From positions 1-15,004 of the forward strand of contig SKSL01000167.1 in assembly GCA_007123015.1 (NCBI GenBank): a stretch of DNA of 15,004 nucleotides, written 5' to 3'. The stretch is from Natronohydrobacter sp. (lineage in GTDB: Bacteria > Pseudomonadota > Alphaproteobacteria > Rhodobacterales > Rhodobacteraceae). How positions within the stretch are numbered: position 1 is the stretch's first letter; each line of letters starts with the position of its first letter. Made by a program: the position numbers and the translations under genes. Positions 1 to 7,678 of this stretch are shown here, piece after piece. The notes under the pieces are model-generated. The model saw nothing but the letters and a program-made list of their open reading frames with translations. It was not told the DNA's origin and searched no databases.

Positions 1-554
1 ACCCGCGGCTTGGCGCGATTCTGGAAGAAGTGAAGGCGCGCGAGGATCAGGGCTATGCCTATGACAGCGCGCAGGCCAGTTTCGAGTTGCTCGCGCGGCG
101 TGCTTTGGGGCAGGTGCCGGACTATTTCGAGGTCAAGCGCTACCGTGTCACTGTCGAGCGGCGCAAGAACAAGTATAACGAGATGGTCACGCTGTCCGAG
201 GCTGTGGTCGTGGTGAAGATCGGCGATGAGAAGAAGCTCTCGGTGTCCGAATCGATGGATGCGGCAGGCCATGATCGCGGGCCGGTCAATGCGCTGTCCA
301 AGGCACTGGCCAAGGATCTTGGCCCCTATCAGGCCGCCATTGACGACATGAAACTGGTCGATTTCAAGGTCCGCATTACCCAAGGCGGGACCGAGGCCGT
401 GACCCGCGTGATCATTGACAGTGAAGACGGGCAGGGGCGGCGCTGGTCCACTGTGGGCGTCTCGCCCAATATCGTGGATGCGAGTTTCGAGGCGCTGCTC
501 GATGCTGTGATCTGGAAATTCCTGCGCGATGGAGTGACCCCATGTCCGACCTGA
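1..554 (+). CDS. cimA: Citramalate synthase-like protein, C-terminal part (5' end outside window)
   Basis: The reading frame is open from the left edge (codons in phase with base 3) to a TGA at 552-554, so only about the last 183 residues are present. They match the C-terminal part of the LeuA/CimA family: a helical linker (around DQGYAYDSAQASFELLARR) followed by the allosteric/dimerisation domain, with the typical GPVNALSKAL and late GVSPNIVDASFEALLDA segments. Family members condense acetyl-CoA with pyruvate (CimA, isoleucine route) or with 2-oxoisovalerate (LeuA, leucine route) in the cytosol. The linker and the DxKVRI-like stretch favour CimA over LeuA, but the catalytic TIM barrel that would decide this is outside the window. 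Its last 13 bases overlap the next gene, so the two are likely co-transcribed and translationally coupled. Confidence 0.85.
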   Translation, partial: PRLGAILEEVKAREDQGYAYDSAQASFELLARRALGQVPDYFEVKRYRVTVERRKNKYNEMVTLSEAVVVVKIGDEKKLSVSESMDAAGHDRGPVNALSKALAKDLGPYQAAIDDMKLVDFKVRITQGGTEAVTRVIIDSEDGQGRRWSTVGVSPNIVDASFEALLDAVIWKFLRDGVTPCPT

Positions 555-1267
555 CCCCCGATGAAGCCTTTCTGACGCTCTACAGTGACCTGAACCGCGA
601 AGGGCCGGGGGCCCCGGCGGATCTGGGCTGGGCGCTTTCCGTGGCCGCCACCCCGGCACAGGCGCGGATCATGGATGCAGGGTGTGGATCGGGGGCGGAT
701 ACGGTGACACTGGCCAAGGAGCGCCCGCAAGCGCAGATTGAAGCGGTGGACAAGATCGCGCAATTCGTGGAGGCCGCGCAGAAGCGCACAGCCCCTTTCG
801 GCGAGCGGGTGCAAGTCCGCCAAGGTGATATGGCGCAACTGACCGGCCCATACGATCTGATCTGGTGCGCGGGCGCGCTTTATTTCCTTGGTGTTACCGA
901 AGGGCTGAACGCGTGGAAGCCTGCGCTCGCCCCCGGCGGGGCGGTGGCGTTTTCGGAACCCTGCCTGCTGCCGCGTCCTTCTGACGCGGCGCGCGCCTTC
1001 TGGGCCGAATATCCGGCGATCAGCGATGTGGCGGGCATCCGTGCGCGGGTCCATGCGGCAGGCTACCGCGTGCTGGGCGAACAGATGCAGGTCGGCGACG
1101 CGTGGGAGGCCTATTACATCCCCATGGCCAAGCGTATCGCCAAACTGCGGCCAGAGGCGACCGGCGCGCTGTCGGATGCGCTGGATCAGGCCGAGCGCGA
1201 AATCGCGCGCTGGCGGGCGGCACCGTCGGAGATCGCCTATGCGCTGATGGTGGTGGCGCCGGAATGA
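542..1267 (+). CDS. Class I SAM-dependent methyltransferase
   Basis: A 241-residue protein with a Rossmann-type methyltransferase core. Motif I is MDAGCGSGADT (about residues 43-53), followed by an acidic strand end (EAVDK) for the SAM ribose, a QGDMAQL motif and the post-motif strand DLIWCAGALYFL. The C-terminal third (GYRVLGEQM, then an AYYIPMAKRI helix) resembles small-molecule methyltransferases of the trans-aconitate/ubiquinone-like group; the substrate cannot be read from sequence. The ATG at 542 has GGAG at 531-534, seven bases upstream, and lies inside the end of cimA. The stop overlaps the next start (ATGA, 1264-1267), which ties this gene to the squalene-synthase-like gene downstream. 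Family assignment is firm; function is unknown. Confidence 0.88.
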   Translation: MSDLTPDEAFLTLYSDLNREGPGAPADLGWALSVAATPAQARIMDAGCGSGADTVTLAKERPQAQIEAVDKIAQFVEAAQKRTAPFGERVQVRQGDMAQLTGPYDLIWCAGALYFLGVTEGLNAWKPALAPGGAVAFSEPCLLPRPSDAARAFWAEYPAISDVAGIRARVHAAGYRVLGEQMQVGDAWEAYYIPMAKRIAKLRPEATGALSDALDQAEREIARWRAAPSEIAYALMVVAPE

Positions 1268-2034
1268 CGGATCTGGCCGAGAAGGTCCGGCTGGGGGATC
1301 CGGACCGTCATGCCGCAACATTGGCCGCACCAGAGGCGGATCGCGCGAAACTCTGGCCGCTTTACGCCTTCAATCTTGAAATCGCGCGCGCGCCTTGGGT
1401 GACACAAGAACCGTTGATCGCGGAAATGCGGCTGCAATTCTGGTCGGACACTCTGGACGAGATCGCGGCAGGCGCATCAGCGCGCGCCCATGAGGTGGCC
1501 GCGCCATTAGCTCAGGTCTGGCGCGGGGCCGGGCTGCCAGTGGAACTGGGCCATGCGATGATCGCCGCGCGCAGGCAGGATATCACCCGCGAGGGCTTTG
1601 CCGATGCGCAGGCGCTGGAGCGTTACCTCAATGCCACCAATGGGCATCTGATGTGGCTTGCGGCGCGCAGTCTGGGGGCGAATCCGGATGCAGAAGCTGT
1701 TGTGCGCGATATGGCCCATGCGGCAGGGCTGGCCAACTGGTTTCTGGCTGTGCGAGAGCTTGCTGCGCGAAATCTGCCCCCCTTGCCGGATGACACGGAT
1801 ACCGCCATTCGCGCGCTTGCCCGGAACGGTCTTGATCGGCTGGCCCATGCGCGACAGCAGCGGGCCAGCGTCGCGGCTGCAGCGACACCTGCACTGCTCA
1901 CAGGCTGGCAGGCCGGGGCCATTCTGCACCGCGCAGCGACAGATCCGGGGCTGGTGCGCACAGGCGGCCTTGCACTTTCAGAGTTTTCGCGCCGGGGCAG
2001 GCTGGTGCTGCGTGCGCTGTCGGGGCGCTGGTAG
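1264..2034 (+). CDS. Squalene/phytoene synthase-fold protein, NDUFAF6-like, probably non-catalytic
   Basis: The frame is open from 1102, but the ATG at 1264 overlaps the methyltransferase stop and gives a 256-residue protein with a normal family start, so that start is chosen. The fold is that of head-to-head prenyl synthases: AFNLEIA at 35-41, EMRLQFWSDTLDEI at 54-67, a helix around YLNATNGHLMWLAARSLG and HAAGLANWFLAVRELAARN at about 152-170. Active squalene and phytoene synthases carry two aspartate-rich motifs in the first and fourth of these segments; neither is present here. The pattern (AFN-E-A, then MR-QFW) resembles the mitochondrial complex I assembly factor NDUFAF6. It is therefore probably an assembly or scaffold protein, not a carotenoid or hopanoid enzyme; no other terpenoid gene is nearby. 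The complex I role is inference from the family. Confidence 0.8.
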   Translation: MTDLAEKVRLGDPDRHAATLAAPEADRAKLWPLYAFNLEIARAPWVTQEPLIAEMRLQFWSDTLDEIAAGASARAHEVAAPLAQVWRGAGLPVELGHAMIAARRQDITREGFADAQALERYLNATNGHLMWLAARSLGANPDAEAVVRDMAHAAGLANWFLAVRELAARNLPPLPDDTDTAIRALARNGLDRLAHARQQRASVAAAATPALLTGWQAGAILHRAATDPGLVRTGGLALSEFSRRGRLVLRALSGRW

Positions 2035-2085
2035 TCTGATCACGTCTTTTCGAGCGTGGCCAAGCGCAAAGCCTTTGTCTGCGCC

Positions 2086-2114
2086 TTGCCAACAGAACCC
2101 CCTGCGACTAGGGT
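2086..2114 (+). promoter_or_regulatory. Putative housekeeping promoter of the yajC-secDF operon
   Basis: TTGCCA (2086-2091) and TAGGGT (2109-2114) are separated by 17 bases in the 155-base gap between the NDUFAF6-like gene and yajC. The spacing is ideal and the hexamers are acceptable for an alphaproteobacterial sigma-70 promoter. A start site near 2121 would give a leader of about 70 bases, which contains a short hairpin (GCCCC, TTTTA loop, GGGGC; 2127-2141). Pattern match only. Confidence 0.5.
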
Positions 2115-2189
2115 GCGCGCCAAATTGCCCCTTTTAGGGGCTTCCAAGTACGCCCAAATCGAACGGGCATCTAACAGACAGGAGCTTTC

Positions 2190-2513
2190 ATGTTCGTCAC
2201 GCCTGCCTATGCGCAAGATGCCGGTGCCGCCGGTGGCCTGATCTCGATCATCCCTTTCATCCTGATCTTCGTGATCATGTATTTCCTGCTGATCCGTCCG
2301 CAGCAGAAAAAGATGAAGGAACATCAGGCGATGGTGACGGCTCTGCGCCGTGGTGATCAGGTCGTGACCCAAGGTGGCATGGTCGGCAAGATCTCGAAGG
2401 TCAAGGAAGATGGCGAGGTCGAAGTTGAAATCGCCGATGGCGTCCGCGTCCGGGTGATCAAATCGACCATCGCTTCGGTGCTGTCCAAGACCGAACCTGC
2501 TGCGAAAGAGTGA
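2190..2513 (+). CDS. yajC: Preprotein translocase subunit YajC
   Basis: A 107-residue protein with the YajC layout: a short periplasmic N-terminus, one membrane helix (about residues 16-36), the positively charged signature FLLIRPQQKKMKEH directly after it, then a small cytoplasmic beta domain starting GDQVVTQGGMVGKI. YajC associates with SecD and SecF at the SecYEG channel and supports protein export and membrane insertion. The start ATG is preceded by AGGAG (2179-2183), and secD follows 41 bases after the stop, the usual yajC-secD-secF order. The basic segment after the helix predicts N-out, C-in topology. Confidence 0.96.
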   Translation: MFVTPAYAQDAGAAGGLISIIPFILIFVIMYFLLIRPQQKKMKEHQAMVTALRRGDQVVTQGGMVGKISKVKEDGEVEVEIADGVRVRVIKSTIASVLSKTEPAAKE

Positions 2514-2554
2514 TCTTTCTGCTGATCTGATCTGAAAGCGGGGGCCTTGCGCTG

Positions 2555-4222
2555 ATGCTGCAAATACCGATGTGGAAACGCGTGCTGATCTGGGCGACCT
2601 GTGCGCTCGCGCTGATCTTTGCCATGCCCAATCTGTTTTATGATCGGGTCGAGCGGCATAATGATGCGGCCGCCCTGCTCGAGGCGGGTGAGCGCAGCGC
2701 GCAGATCGAGGCCGAAAAAGCCGGTTGGCCGCGTTTTCTGCCCTCTTTCCTGGTCAATCTTGGGCTCGATCTGCGGGGCGGCGCGCATTTGCTGGCCGAA
2801 GTTCGGGTCTCGGATGTCTATGCGGATCGGATCGACGCCATGTGGCCCGTTGTCCGCGACCGCTTGGCGCAGGAGCGCGGGATCGTCGGCGCTGTGCGGC
2901 GCATGCCATCCGACGATCCGGGCGAATTGCGGGTCCGGATCGGGACTACGGCGGCCATCGATCAGGCCGCCGGTTTCGTGCGCGAGCTTGCGCAGCCCAC
3001 GCAATCGCTGACCGGCTTCAGCCAGGCGCGCGATCTTGATGTCCGTGTCGAGGGCGAGGAAATCGTCGTCACTCTTTCCGAGGCCGAACGTCTGGCGACC
3101 GATGAGCGCACGATGCGTCTGTCGCTGGAAATCATCCGCCGCCGTGTGGACGAGGCCGGAACGCGTGAACCGACGATCCAGCGCCAAGGTGCGGACCGGA
3201 TTCTGATACAGGTGCCGGGGATTGGCTCTGCCGAAGAGCTGAAAGCGCTGATCGGCACCACTGCGCGGCTGACATTCCATCCAGTGGTGAATATCACTTC
3301 GGATCCTGATGAGATTCCGGGGCCGCGTCAGATCATCTACCCGTCCATGGATGATCCCGGCGTGTTCTATGTGCTGGACCAGACGCCTGTGGTGACAGGC
3401 GAGCAACTGGTCGATGCACAGCCCACAATGGATCAGAACAATCGCCCGGCAGTCAGCTTCCGTTTCAACCCGGCGGGCGGGCGGGCTTTCGGCCTGTATA
3501 CGGCCGAGAATATCGGCAATCCTTTCGCCATCGCGTTGGATGGTGAAGTCGTATCCGCCCCCACGATCCAGAGCCATATTCCCGGCGGCTCTGGTATCAT
3601 CACAGGCCGCTTCACGGTCGAGGAAACCAGCCGTCTGGCCGTTCTGTTGCGCGCGGGCGCATTGCCGGCAGAGATGGATTTTCTCGAAGAACGCACTGTG
3701 GGGCCTGAACTGGGCCAGGACAGTATTGATGCGGGGCGGATCGCGGCGATTGTTGCGATGGTGGCTGTGCTGGCCTTCATGCTGGCCTCTTACGGGACTT
3801 TCGGCGTGATTGCGAATATCGCGCTGTTGCTGAACCTGTCGATGATCTTCGCGCTTTTGTCGCTGATCGGCGCAACCCTGACCTTGCCGGGGATCGCCGG
3901 GATCGTGCTGACCATCGGGATGGCGGTGGATGCCACAGTGCTGATTTTTGAACGAATCCGCGAGGAAATGCGCACGGCCAAGGGACCCGCCCGGGCGATC
4001 GAGCAAGGTTATGACAAAGCGCTCTCGGCCATTCTGGATGCGAATATCACGACTTTCATCACGGCCTTGATCCTGTTTGCGATGGGCTCTGGCCCTGTGC
4101 GCGGATTCGCGGTCACACTGGGGCTGGGGATCATCACATCGGTCTTCACGGCGCTCTTCGTCACAAAATTGATGATCGTCATCTATTTTGAGCGCAAGCG
4201 CCCGAAAACACTCGTGATCTGA
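2555..4222 (+). CDS. secD: Protein translocase subunit SecD
   Basis: A 555-residue SecD. TM1 is at about residues 9-26, followed by the D1 signature LGLDLRGGAHLL (69-80), a large periplasmic P1 domain, and a C-terminal bundle of five helices (about 390-545) holding the RND-type motif GMAVDATVLIFERIREE (455-471), whose aspartate belongs to the proton path. SecDF uses the proton-motive force to pull preproteins out of SecYEG on the periplasmic side. The chosen ATG has only a weak purine stretch upstream; an ATG five codons later (MWKRVL) is possible, but the longer form matches the usual MLQ-P-WKR start. secF begins 11 bases after the stop. Confidence 0.97.
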   Translation: MLQIPMWKRVLIWATCALALIFAMPNLFYDRVERHNDAAALLEAGERSAQIEAEKAGWPRFLPSFLVNLGLDLRGGAHLLAEVRVSDVYADRIDAMWPVVRDRLAQERGIVGAVRRMPSDDPGELRVRIGTTAAIDQAAGFVRELAQPTQSLTGFSQARDLDVRVEGEEIVVTLSEAERLATDERTMRLSLEIIRRRVDEAGTREPTIQRQGADRILIQVPGIGSAEELKALIGTTARLTFHPVVNITSDPDEIPGPRQIIYPSMDDPGVFYVLDQTPVVTGEQLVDAQPTMDQNNRPAVSFRFNPAGGRAFGLYTAENIGNPFAIALDGEVVSAPTIQSHIPGGSGIITGRFTVEETSRLAVLLRAGALPAEMDFLEERTVGPELGQDSIDAGRIAAIVAMVAVLAFMLASYGTFGVIANIALLLNLSMIFALLSLIGATLTLPGIAGIVLTIGMAVDATVLIFERIREEMRTAKGPARAIEQGYDKALSAILDANITTFITALILFAMGSGPVRGFAVTLGLGIITSVFTALFVTKLMIVIYFERKRPKTLVI

Positions 4223-4233
4223 AGGGGTTGGGA

Positions 4234-5205
4234 ATGAGACTTAAACTGGTTCCGGAACAGACCTCGATTGATTTCTTCCGCCATTGGCGTGTGACTTTCG
4301 GGGCTTCGGCGATTGCCATGGTACTCTCGCTCGTGGCGTTTTTCATCATGGGTCTGAATTTCGGGATCGATTTCCGGGGTGGGACCTCGATCCGGACCGA
4401 AGCACAGGCCCCGGTCGATGTGGCTGCCTATCGCGCGGCTATTGCGCCGCTGGGTTTTGGCGATGTGGCCATCACAGAAGTCTTCGACCCGGCCTTTGGG
4501 GCAGATCGCAACGTGGCAATGGTCCGGATTCAGGCGCAGGAAGGGACAGAAGCGATCACACCAGAGCAGATTTCAGCTGTCCGCGAGGCACTGGCGAGCG
4601 TTGACCCGACGCTGACATTTGCGGCCGTGGAATCCGTCGGGCCGAAAGTGTCGGGCGAGTTGATCCGGTCTGCCGTGATCTCCATCGTGCTCGCGCTCTC
4701 AGCCGTGTTGTTCTATATCTGGCTGCGCTTTGAATGGCAGTTCTCGGTGGGGGCTGTTGCTGCGCTTGTCCATGATGTGGTGCTGACCATCGGCATTTTC
4801 TCGATCCTGCAGATCCGGTTCGATCTGGCGATCATCGCGGCGCTGCTGACGATTGTGGGCTATTCGCTCAATGACACAGTGGTGGTCTTCGACCGCGTGC
4901 GCGAGAACCTGATCAAGTTCAAGAAGCGGCCTTTGAAAGAAGTGCTGACGCTCTCGATCAACGAAACGCTCTCGCGCACTGTCATGACCTCGGTCACGAC
5001 ATTGCTGGCCTTGCTGTCGCTGTTCATTCTGGGCGGTGATGTGATCCGGGGATTCGTCTTCGCGATGATCTGGGGCGTGATCGTCGGGACCTATTCCTCG
5101 GTCTTTGTTGCCTCAGCCGTGTTGTTGCATCTTGGTGTCAAGCGGGACTGGTCGAAGAATTCGGGCGACACTGCCGGGACGCAATTCGGCGTGAAGGAAG
5201 GCTGA
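4234..5205 (+). CDS. secF: Protein translocase subunit SecF
   Basis: A 323-residue SecF. TM1 is at about 21-40, followed by the D4-type motif LNFGIDFRGG (41-50), a periplasmic domain, and five C-terminal helices with the signature SLNDTVVVFDRVREN (211-225), the counterpart of the SecD proton-path motif. The ATG at 4234 is chosen because AGGGG at 4223-4227 sits six bases before it; the in-frame TTG at 4228 would abut this ribosome site. SecF pairs with SecD to drive the late, pmf-dependent step of export. SecD and SecF are separate polypeptides here, as in Proteobacteria generally, not the fused form of some Firmicutes. One base separates the stop from the next start. Confidence 0.97.
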   Translation: MRLKLVPEQTSIDFFRHWRVTFGASAIAMVLSLVAFFIMGLNFGIDFRGGTSIRTEAQAPVDVAAYRAAIAPLGFGDVAITEVFDPAFGADRNVAMVRIQAQEGTEAITPEQISAVREALASVDPTLTFAAVESVGPKVSGELIRSAVISIVLALSAVLFYIWLRFEWQFSVGAVAALVHDVVLTIGIFSILQIRFDLAIIAALLTIVGYSLNDTVVVFDRVRENLIKFKKRPLKEVLTLSINETLSRTVMTSVTTLLALLSLFILGGDVIRGFVFAMIWGVIVGTYSSVFVASAVLLHLGVKRDWSKNSGDTAGTQFGVKEG

Positions 5206-5206
5206 G

Positions 5207-5563
5207 ATGCGCATTTCCGAAGTGGATTTTGGCGTACGGCAACCCATTAATGGCTATGGACCCGATTTCTTTCGGCTTGGCGGGGCCGTGCATCCTGCAC
5301 CGCTGCTGGTTGCCCCTGGTCTGGTGCAGAGCTGGGGCGGTTATGAGGATACAGAGACGCTGCTCGGACTGGCAGGGCAGGTCGATGTGCTGCTGATCGG
5401 CACTGGCGGGCAGATCGCGCATATCCCGCCCGTGTTGCGCGAGGTTCTGGAAGACGCAGGGCTTGGCGTGGAAGTGATGGACAGCCCGGCCGCTTGTCGG
5501 ACCTATAATGTGCTTCTGTCAGAGGCGCGGCGCGTCGCCCTGGCGGTCCTGCCTGTGGGCTGA
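5207..5563 (+). CDS. Mth938-like domain protein (NDUFAF3 family)
   Basis: A 118-residue single-domain protein. The pattern NGYGPDFFRLGG (15-26), the strand VDVLLIGTGG and the C-terminal MDSPAACRTYNVLLSEARRVA are characteristic of the Mth938-like (DUF498) family. The mitochondrial member NDUFAF3 is a complex I assembly factor. No catalytic residues are recognisable. The ATG directly follows the secF stop with one base between, so it is almost certainly translated from the secDF message. A gene of this size (orf124/125) sits at the equivalent place near the Rhodobacter hel (ccm) genes, as I recall it. A role in inner-membrane complex assembly is inference from the eukaryotic homologue and the genomic company. 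Confidence 0.9.
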   Translation: MRISEVDFGVRQPINGYGPDFFRLGGAVHPAPLLVAPGLVQSWGGYEDTETLLGLAGQVDVLLIGTGGQIAHIPPVLREVLEDAGLGVEVMDSPAACRTYNVLLSEARRVALAVLPVG

Positions 5564-5570
5564 GGGTGGA

Positions 5571-5595
5571 ATTTGAGTATTTTCAGCAAGAAAAT
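5571..5595 (+). repeat. AT-rich intergenic element with small inverted repeat
   Basis: The 53-base gap between the Mth938 gene and ccmA contains ATTTGAGTATTTTCAGCAAG and continues AAAAT. Within it ATTTTC (5579-5584) and GAAAAT (5590-5595) form a perfect 6-bp inverted repeat with a 5-base loop. It stands out as AT-rich against GC-rich surroundings. From memory, similar TTTGAGTATTT strings are frequent in intergenic DNA of Rhodobacteraceae; this cannot be checked here. It may be a mild 3'-end hairpin or a processing site between secDF and ccm. Confidence 0.35.
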
Positions 5596-5616
5596 GAGAG
5601 CTGGTCGGAGTGAAAT

Positions 5617-6240
5617 GTGACCCTGCGCGTCTCTGATCTGGCGGTCGCGCGCGGGGGGGTGCCGATCCTCGAGGGTGTGAGCTTCGCGCTGGACGTTGGT
5701 CAGGCGCTGGTGTTGCGCGGACCCAATGGCAGCGGCAAGACAACACTTCTGCGCAGTGTCGCCGGATTGCAGCCCGCGCTTGCAGGCACGATTTCTGCAC
5801 CCCCTGACAGCATCGCTTACGCAGCCCATGCCGATGGGATCAAGGGGACCTTGAGCGTGCGCGAAAATCTGGAATTCTGGGCCGCGATATATGGCAAAGC
5901 GGGTATAGAGCCTGCGCTCGAACAGATGAATCTGCGTGCGCTGGCAGATCGCGCTGCGCAGAATCTGTCCGCGGGGCAGAAGCGGCGTCTGGGTCTTGCG
6001 CGGCTGCTGGTCTCTGGGCGGCCAGTCTGGGTGCTGGATGAGCCGACCGTTTCGCTGGATGCAGAGTCTGTGGCGCTGTTCGGTGAGGTGGTGCGGACGC
6101 ATCTGGGGCATGGGGGCTGCGCGCTTGTTGCCACGCATATCGATCTGGGACTGCCAGAGGCTGATATCTTCGACCTGGCGCCCTTTAAGGCAAGATTGCC
6201 GGATCTGGGCGCAGGCGGCTTTGACGAGGCGTTCCTGTGA
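5617..6240 (+). CDS. ccmA: Heme exporter ATP-binding protein CcmA
   Basis: A 207-residue ABC ATPase with Walker A GPNGSGKT (35-42), signature LSAGQ (117-121), Walker B VWVLDEP (137-143) and the switch histidine in ATHIDL (174). The short length and QKRRLGLARLL after the signature are typical of CcmA. With CcmB and CcmC it forms the CcmABCD complex; ATP hydrolysis by CcmA is needed to release holo-CcmE from CcmC in cytochrome c maturation. It starts with GTG, supported by CGGAG at 5606-5610 six bases upstream. The stop overlaps the GTG start of ccmB (GTGA). It corresponds to helA of Rhodobacter. Confidence 0.95.
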   Translation: MTLRVSDLAVARGGVPILEGVSFALDVGQALVLRGPNGSGKTTLLRSVAGLQPALAGTISAPPDSIAYAAHADGIKGTLSVRENLEFWAAIYGKAGIEPALEQMNLRALADRAAQNLSAGQKRRLGLARLLVSGRPVWVLDEPTVSLDAESVALFGEVVRTHLGHGGCALVATHIDLGLPEADIFDLAPFKARLPDLGAGGFDEAFL

Positions 6241-6893
6241 TCGCGCTGTTGACGCGCGATCTGCGGCTGGCGCTGCGGGCTGGCGGGGGCTTCGGGCTGG
6301 GGCTTGCCTTTTTCCTGATCCTTGCGGTTCTTGTGCCTTTGGGGGTTGGGCCGGAGCCTGCGACGCTGGCAGTGATCGCGCCGGGGATCTTGTGGGTTGG
6401 GGCGCTTCTGGCCTGCCTGCTGTCGCTCGACCGGATTTTCGCGCTGGACTATGAAGATGGGTCGCTTGATCTGCTGGCCACAGCGCCTGTCCCGCTGGAG
6501 GCGGTCGTCTCGATCAAGGCGCTGGCGCATTGGCTGACGACGGGGCTACCACTTGTCCTGATCTCGCCTGTGCTGGGCTTGCTGTTGTTCCTGCCTGCCG
6601 AGGCCTATCTGTGGCTTATCCTGTCGCTGGTGCTGGGCACCCCGGCGCTGTCGGTGATCGGCACATTCGGCGCGGCATTGACCGTTGGGCTGAAGCGCGG
6701 CGGGCTGCTGATGTCATTGCTGGTCTTGCCGCTCTATATTCCGACATTGGTGTTCGGGGCGGAAGTGGTCAGCCGTGGGGCGCAGGGGCTTGCGGTCAAC
6801 ACACCCTTGGCACTTCTGGCCGGGATCACCACTGGTGCTGTGGCATTATTGCCCTTTGCATCTGCGCTTGTGCTGCGGATAAACCTTCGGTGA
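6237..6893 (+). CDS. ccmB: Heme exporter membrane protein CcmB
   Basis: A 218-residue, almost wholly hydrophobic protein with about six membrane helices. The N-terminus MIALLTRDLRLALR fits the start of CcmB, and EDGSLDLLATAPVPLEAVV lies in the first cytoplasmic loop where the ATPase is expected to dock. CcmB is the permease-like partner of CcmA. The GTG start overlaps the ccmA stop by four bases (GTGA), so translation is probably coupled; the last ccmA codons hold no strong ribosome site. It corresponds to helB of Rhodobacter. The stop is followed by 53 bases before ccmC. Confidence 0.95.
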   Translation: MIALLTRDLRLALRAGGGFGLGLAFFLILAVLVPLGVGPEPATLAVIAPGILWVGALLACLLSLDRIFALDYEDGSLDLLATAPVPLEAVVSIKALAHWLTTGLPLVLISPVLGLLLFLPAEAYLWLILSLVLGTPALSVIGTFGAALTVGLKRGGLLMSLLVLPLYIPTLVFGAEVVSRGAQGLAVNTPLALLAGITTGAVALLPFASALVLRINLR

Positions 6894-6946
6894 TCCGCCA
6901 TCGTGCGGACTTGAGGCTATGGAAACAGAGCGATAGGTGACACTCC

Positions 6947-7678
6947 ATGGGATCTGTCTGGGAATATGCCAACCCGCTGAAATTTATGCGTACGACCGAT
7001 TGGCTGTTGCCGATCGTGGCGATTTCGGCTGTGGTCGTGACTGCGGTCGGCTTGATCTGGGGGTTTTTCTTCACCCCGGACGACTTCCGCCAGGGCTCGA
7101 CTGTCAAGATCGTTTTCCTGCATGTGCCCGCTGCGATGATGGCGATCAACGCCTGGGTCATGATGCTGGTCGCATCGCTGATCTGGTTGATCCGGCGGCA
7201 TCATGTCAGCGCCTTGGCCGCAAAGGCCGCCGCGCCGATTGGCTTGATCATGACCTTGATCGGCTTGATCACCGGGGCCGTCTGGGGTCAGCCGATGTGG
7301 GGGACGTGGTGGGCTTGGGATCCGCGTCTGACCAGCTTTCTGGTGCTATTCCTGTTTTATCTGGGCTATATCGCGCTTTGGGCAGCCATCGAGGACCCCG
7401 ATACTGGGGCTGATCTGACCGCAGTGCTGTGCCTTGTCGGTTCCGTCTTTGCGCTGCTCTCGCGCTATGCTGCGCTGTTCTGGAGTCAGGGCTTGCATCA
7501 GGGTGCCTCTCTCTCAGTGGCGCCGGGCACCCGAATGGATTGGGCCTATAAAGCGCCGCTGTATGTGTGCATGGTCGGTTTCGGCCTTGTTTTTGTGGCG
7601 CTTTTGCTGGCTGGAACGCGGACAGAGATCCGCTCGCGGCGAATGAAAGCACTGATGGCTCGGGAGCGGATGGTATGA
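6947..7678 (+). CDS. ccmC: Heme ABC transporter / heme-handling protein CcmC
   Basis: A 243-residue protein with six membrane helices and the periplasmic tryptophan-rich WWD domain WGQPMWGTWWAWDPRLTS (113-130). The two heme-ligand histidines of the family are visible: H59 in VFLHVP and H184 in QGLHQG, flanking the WWD segment. CcmC presents heme on the periplasmic face and is required for its covalent attachment to the chaperone CcmE. The ATG is preceded by AGGTGA (6935-6940) six bases upstream. The stop overlaps the ccmD start (ATGA). All family-defining residues are present. It corresponds to helC. Confidence 0.97.
   Translation: MGSVWEYANPLKFMRTTDWLLPIVAISAVVVTAVGLIWGFFFTPDDFRQGSTVKIVFLHVPAAMMAINAWVMMLVASLIWLIRRHHVSALAAKAAAPIGLIMTLIGLITGAVWGQPMWGTWWAWDPRLTSFLVLFLFYLGYIALWAAIEDPDTGADLTAVLCLVGSVFALLSRYAALFWSQGLHQGASLSVAPGTRMDWAYKAPLYVCMVGFGLVFVALLLAGTRTEIRSRRMKALMARERMV

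Noticed and set aside
329..1330. 333-codon open frame on the minus strand opposite cimA and the methyltransferase
   Set aside because: Overlaps two genes with clear motifs; Pro/Arg-rich composition typical of a GC-rich shadow.
2357..4006. 549-codon open frame on the minus strand opposite secD
   Set aside because: It mirrors codon positions of secD, has no recognisable domain and is rich in Arg, His and Gln as expected of an antisense frame in GC-rich DNA; secD itself has all family motifs.
6911..6939. Possible promoter TTGAGG-N17-TAGGTG before ccmC
   Set aside because: The putative -10 overlaps the ccmC ribosome site, so a transcript from it could not carry that site; more likely chance.
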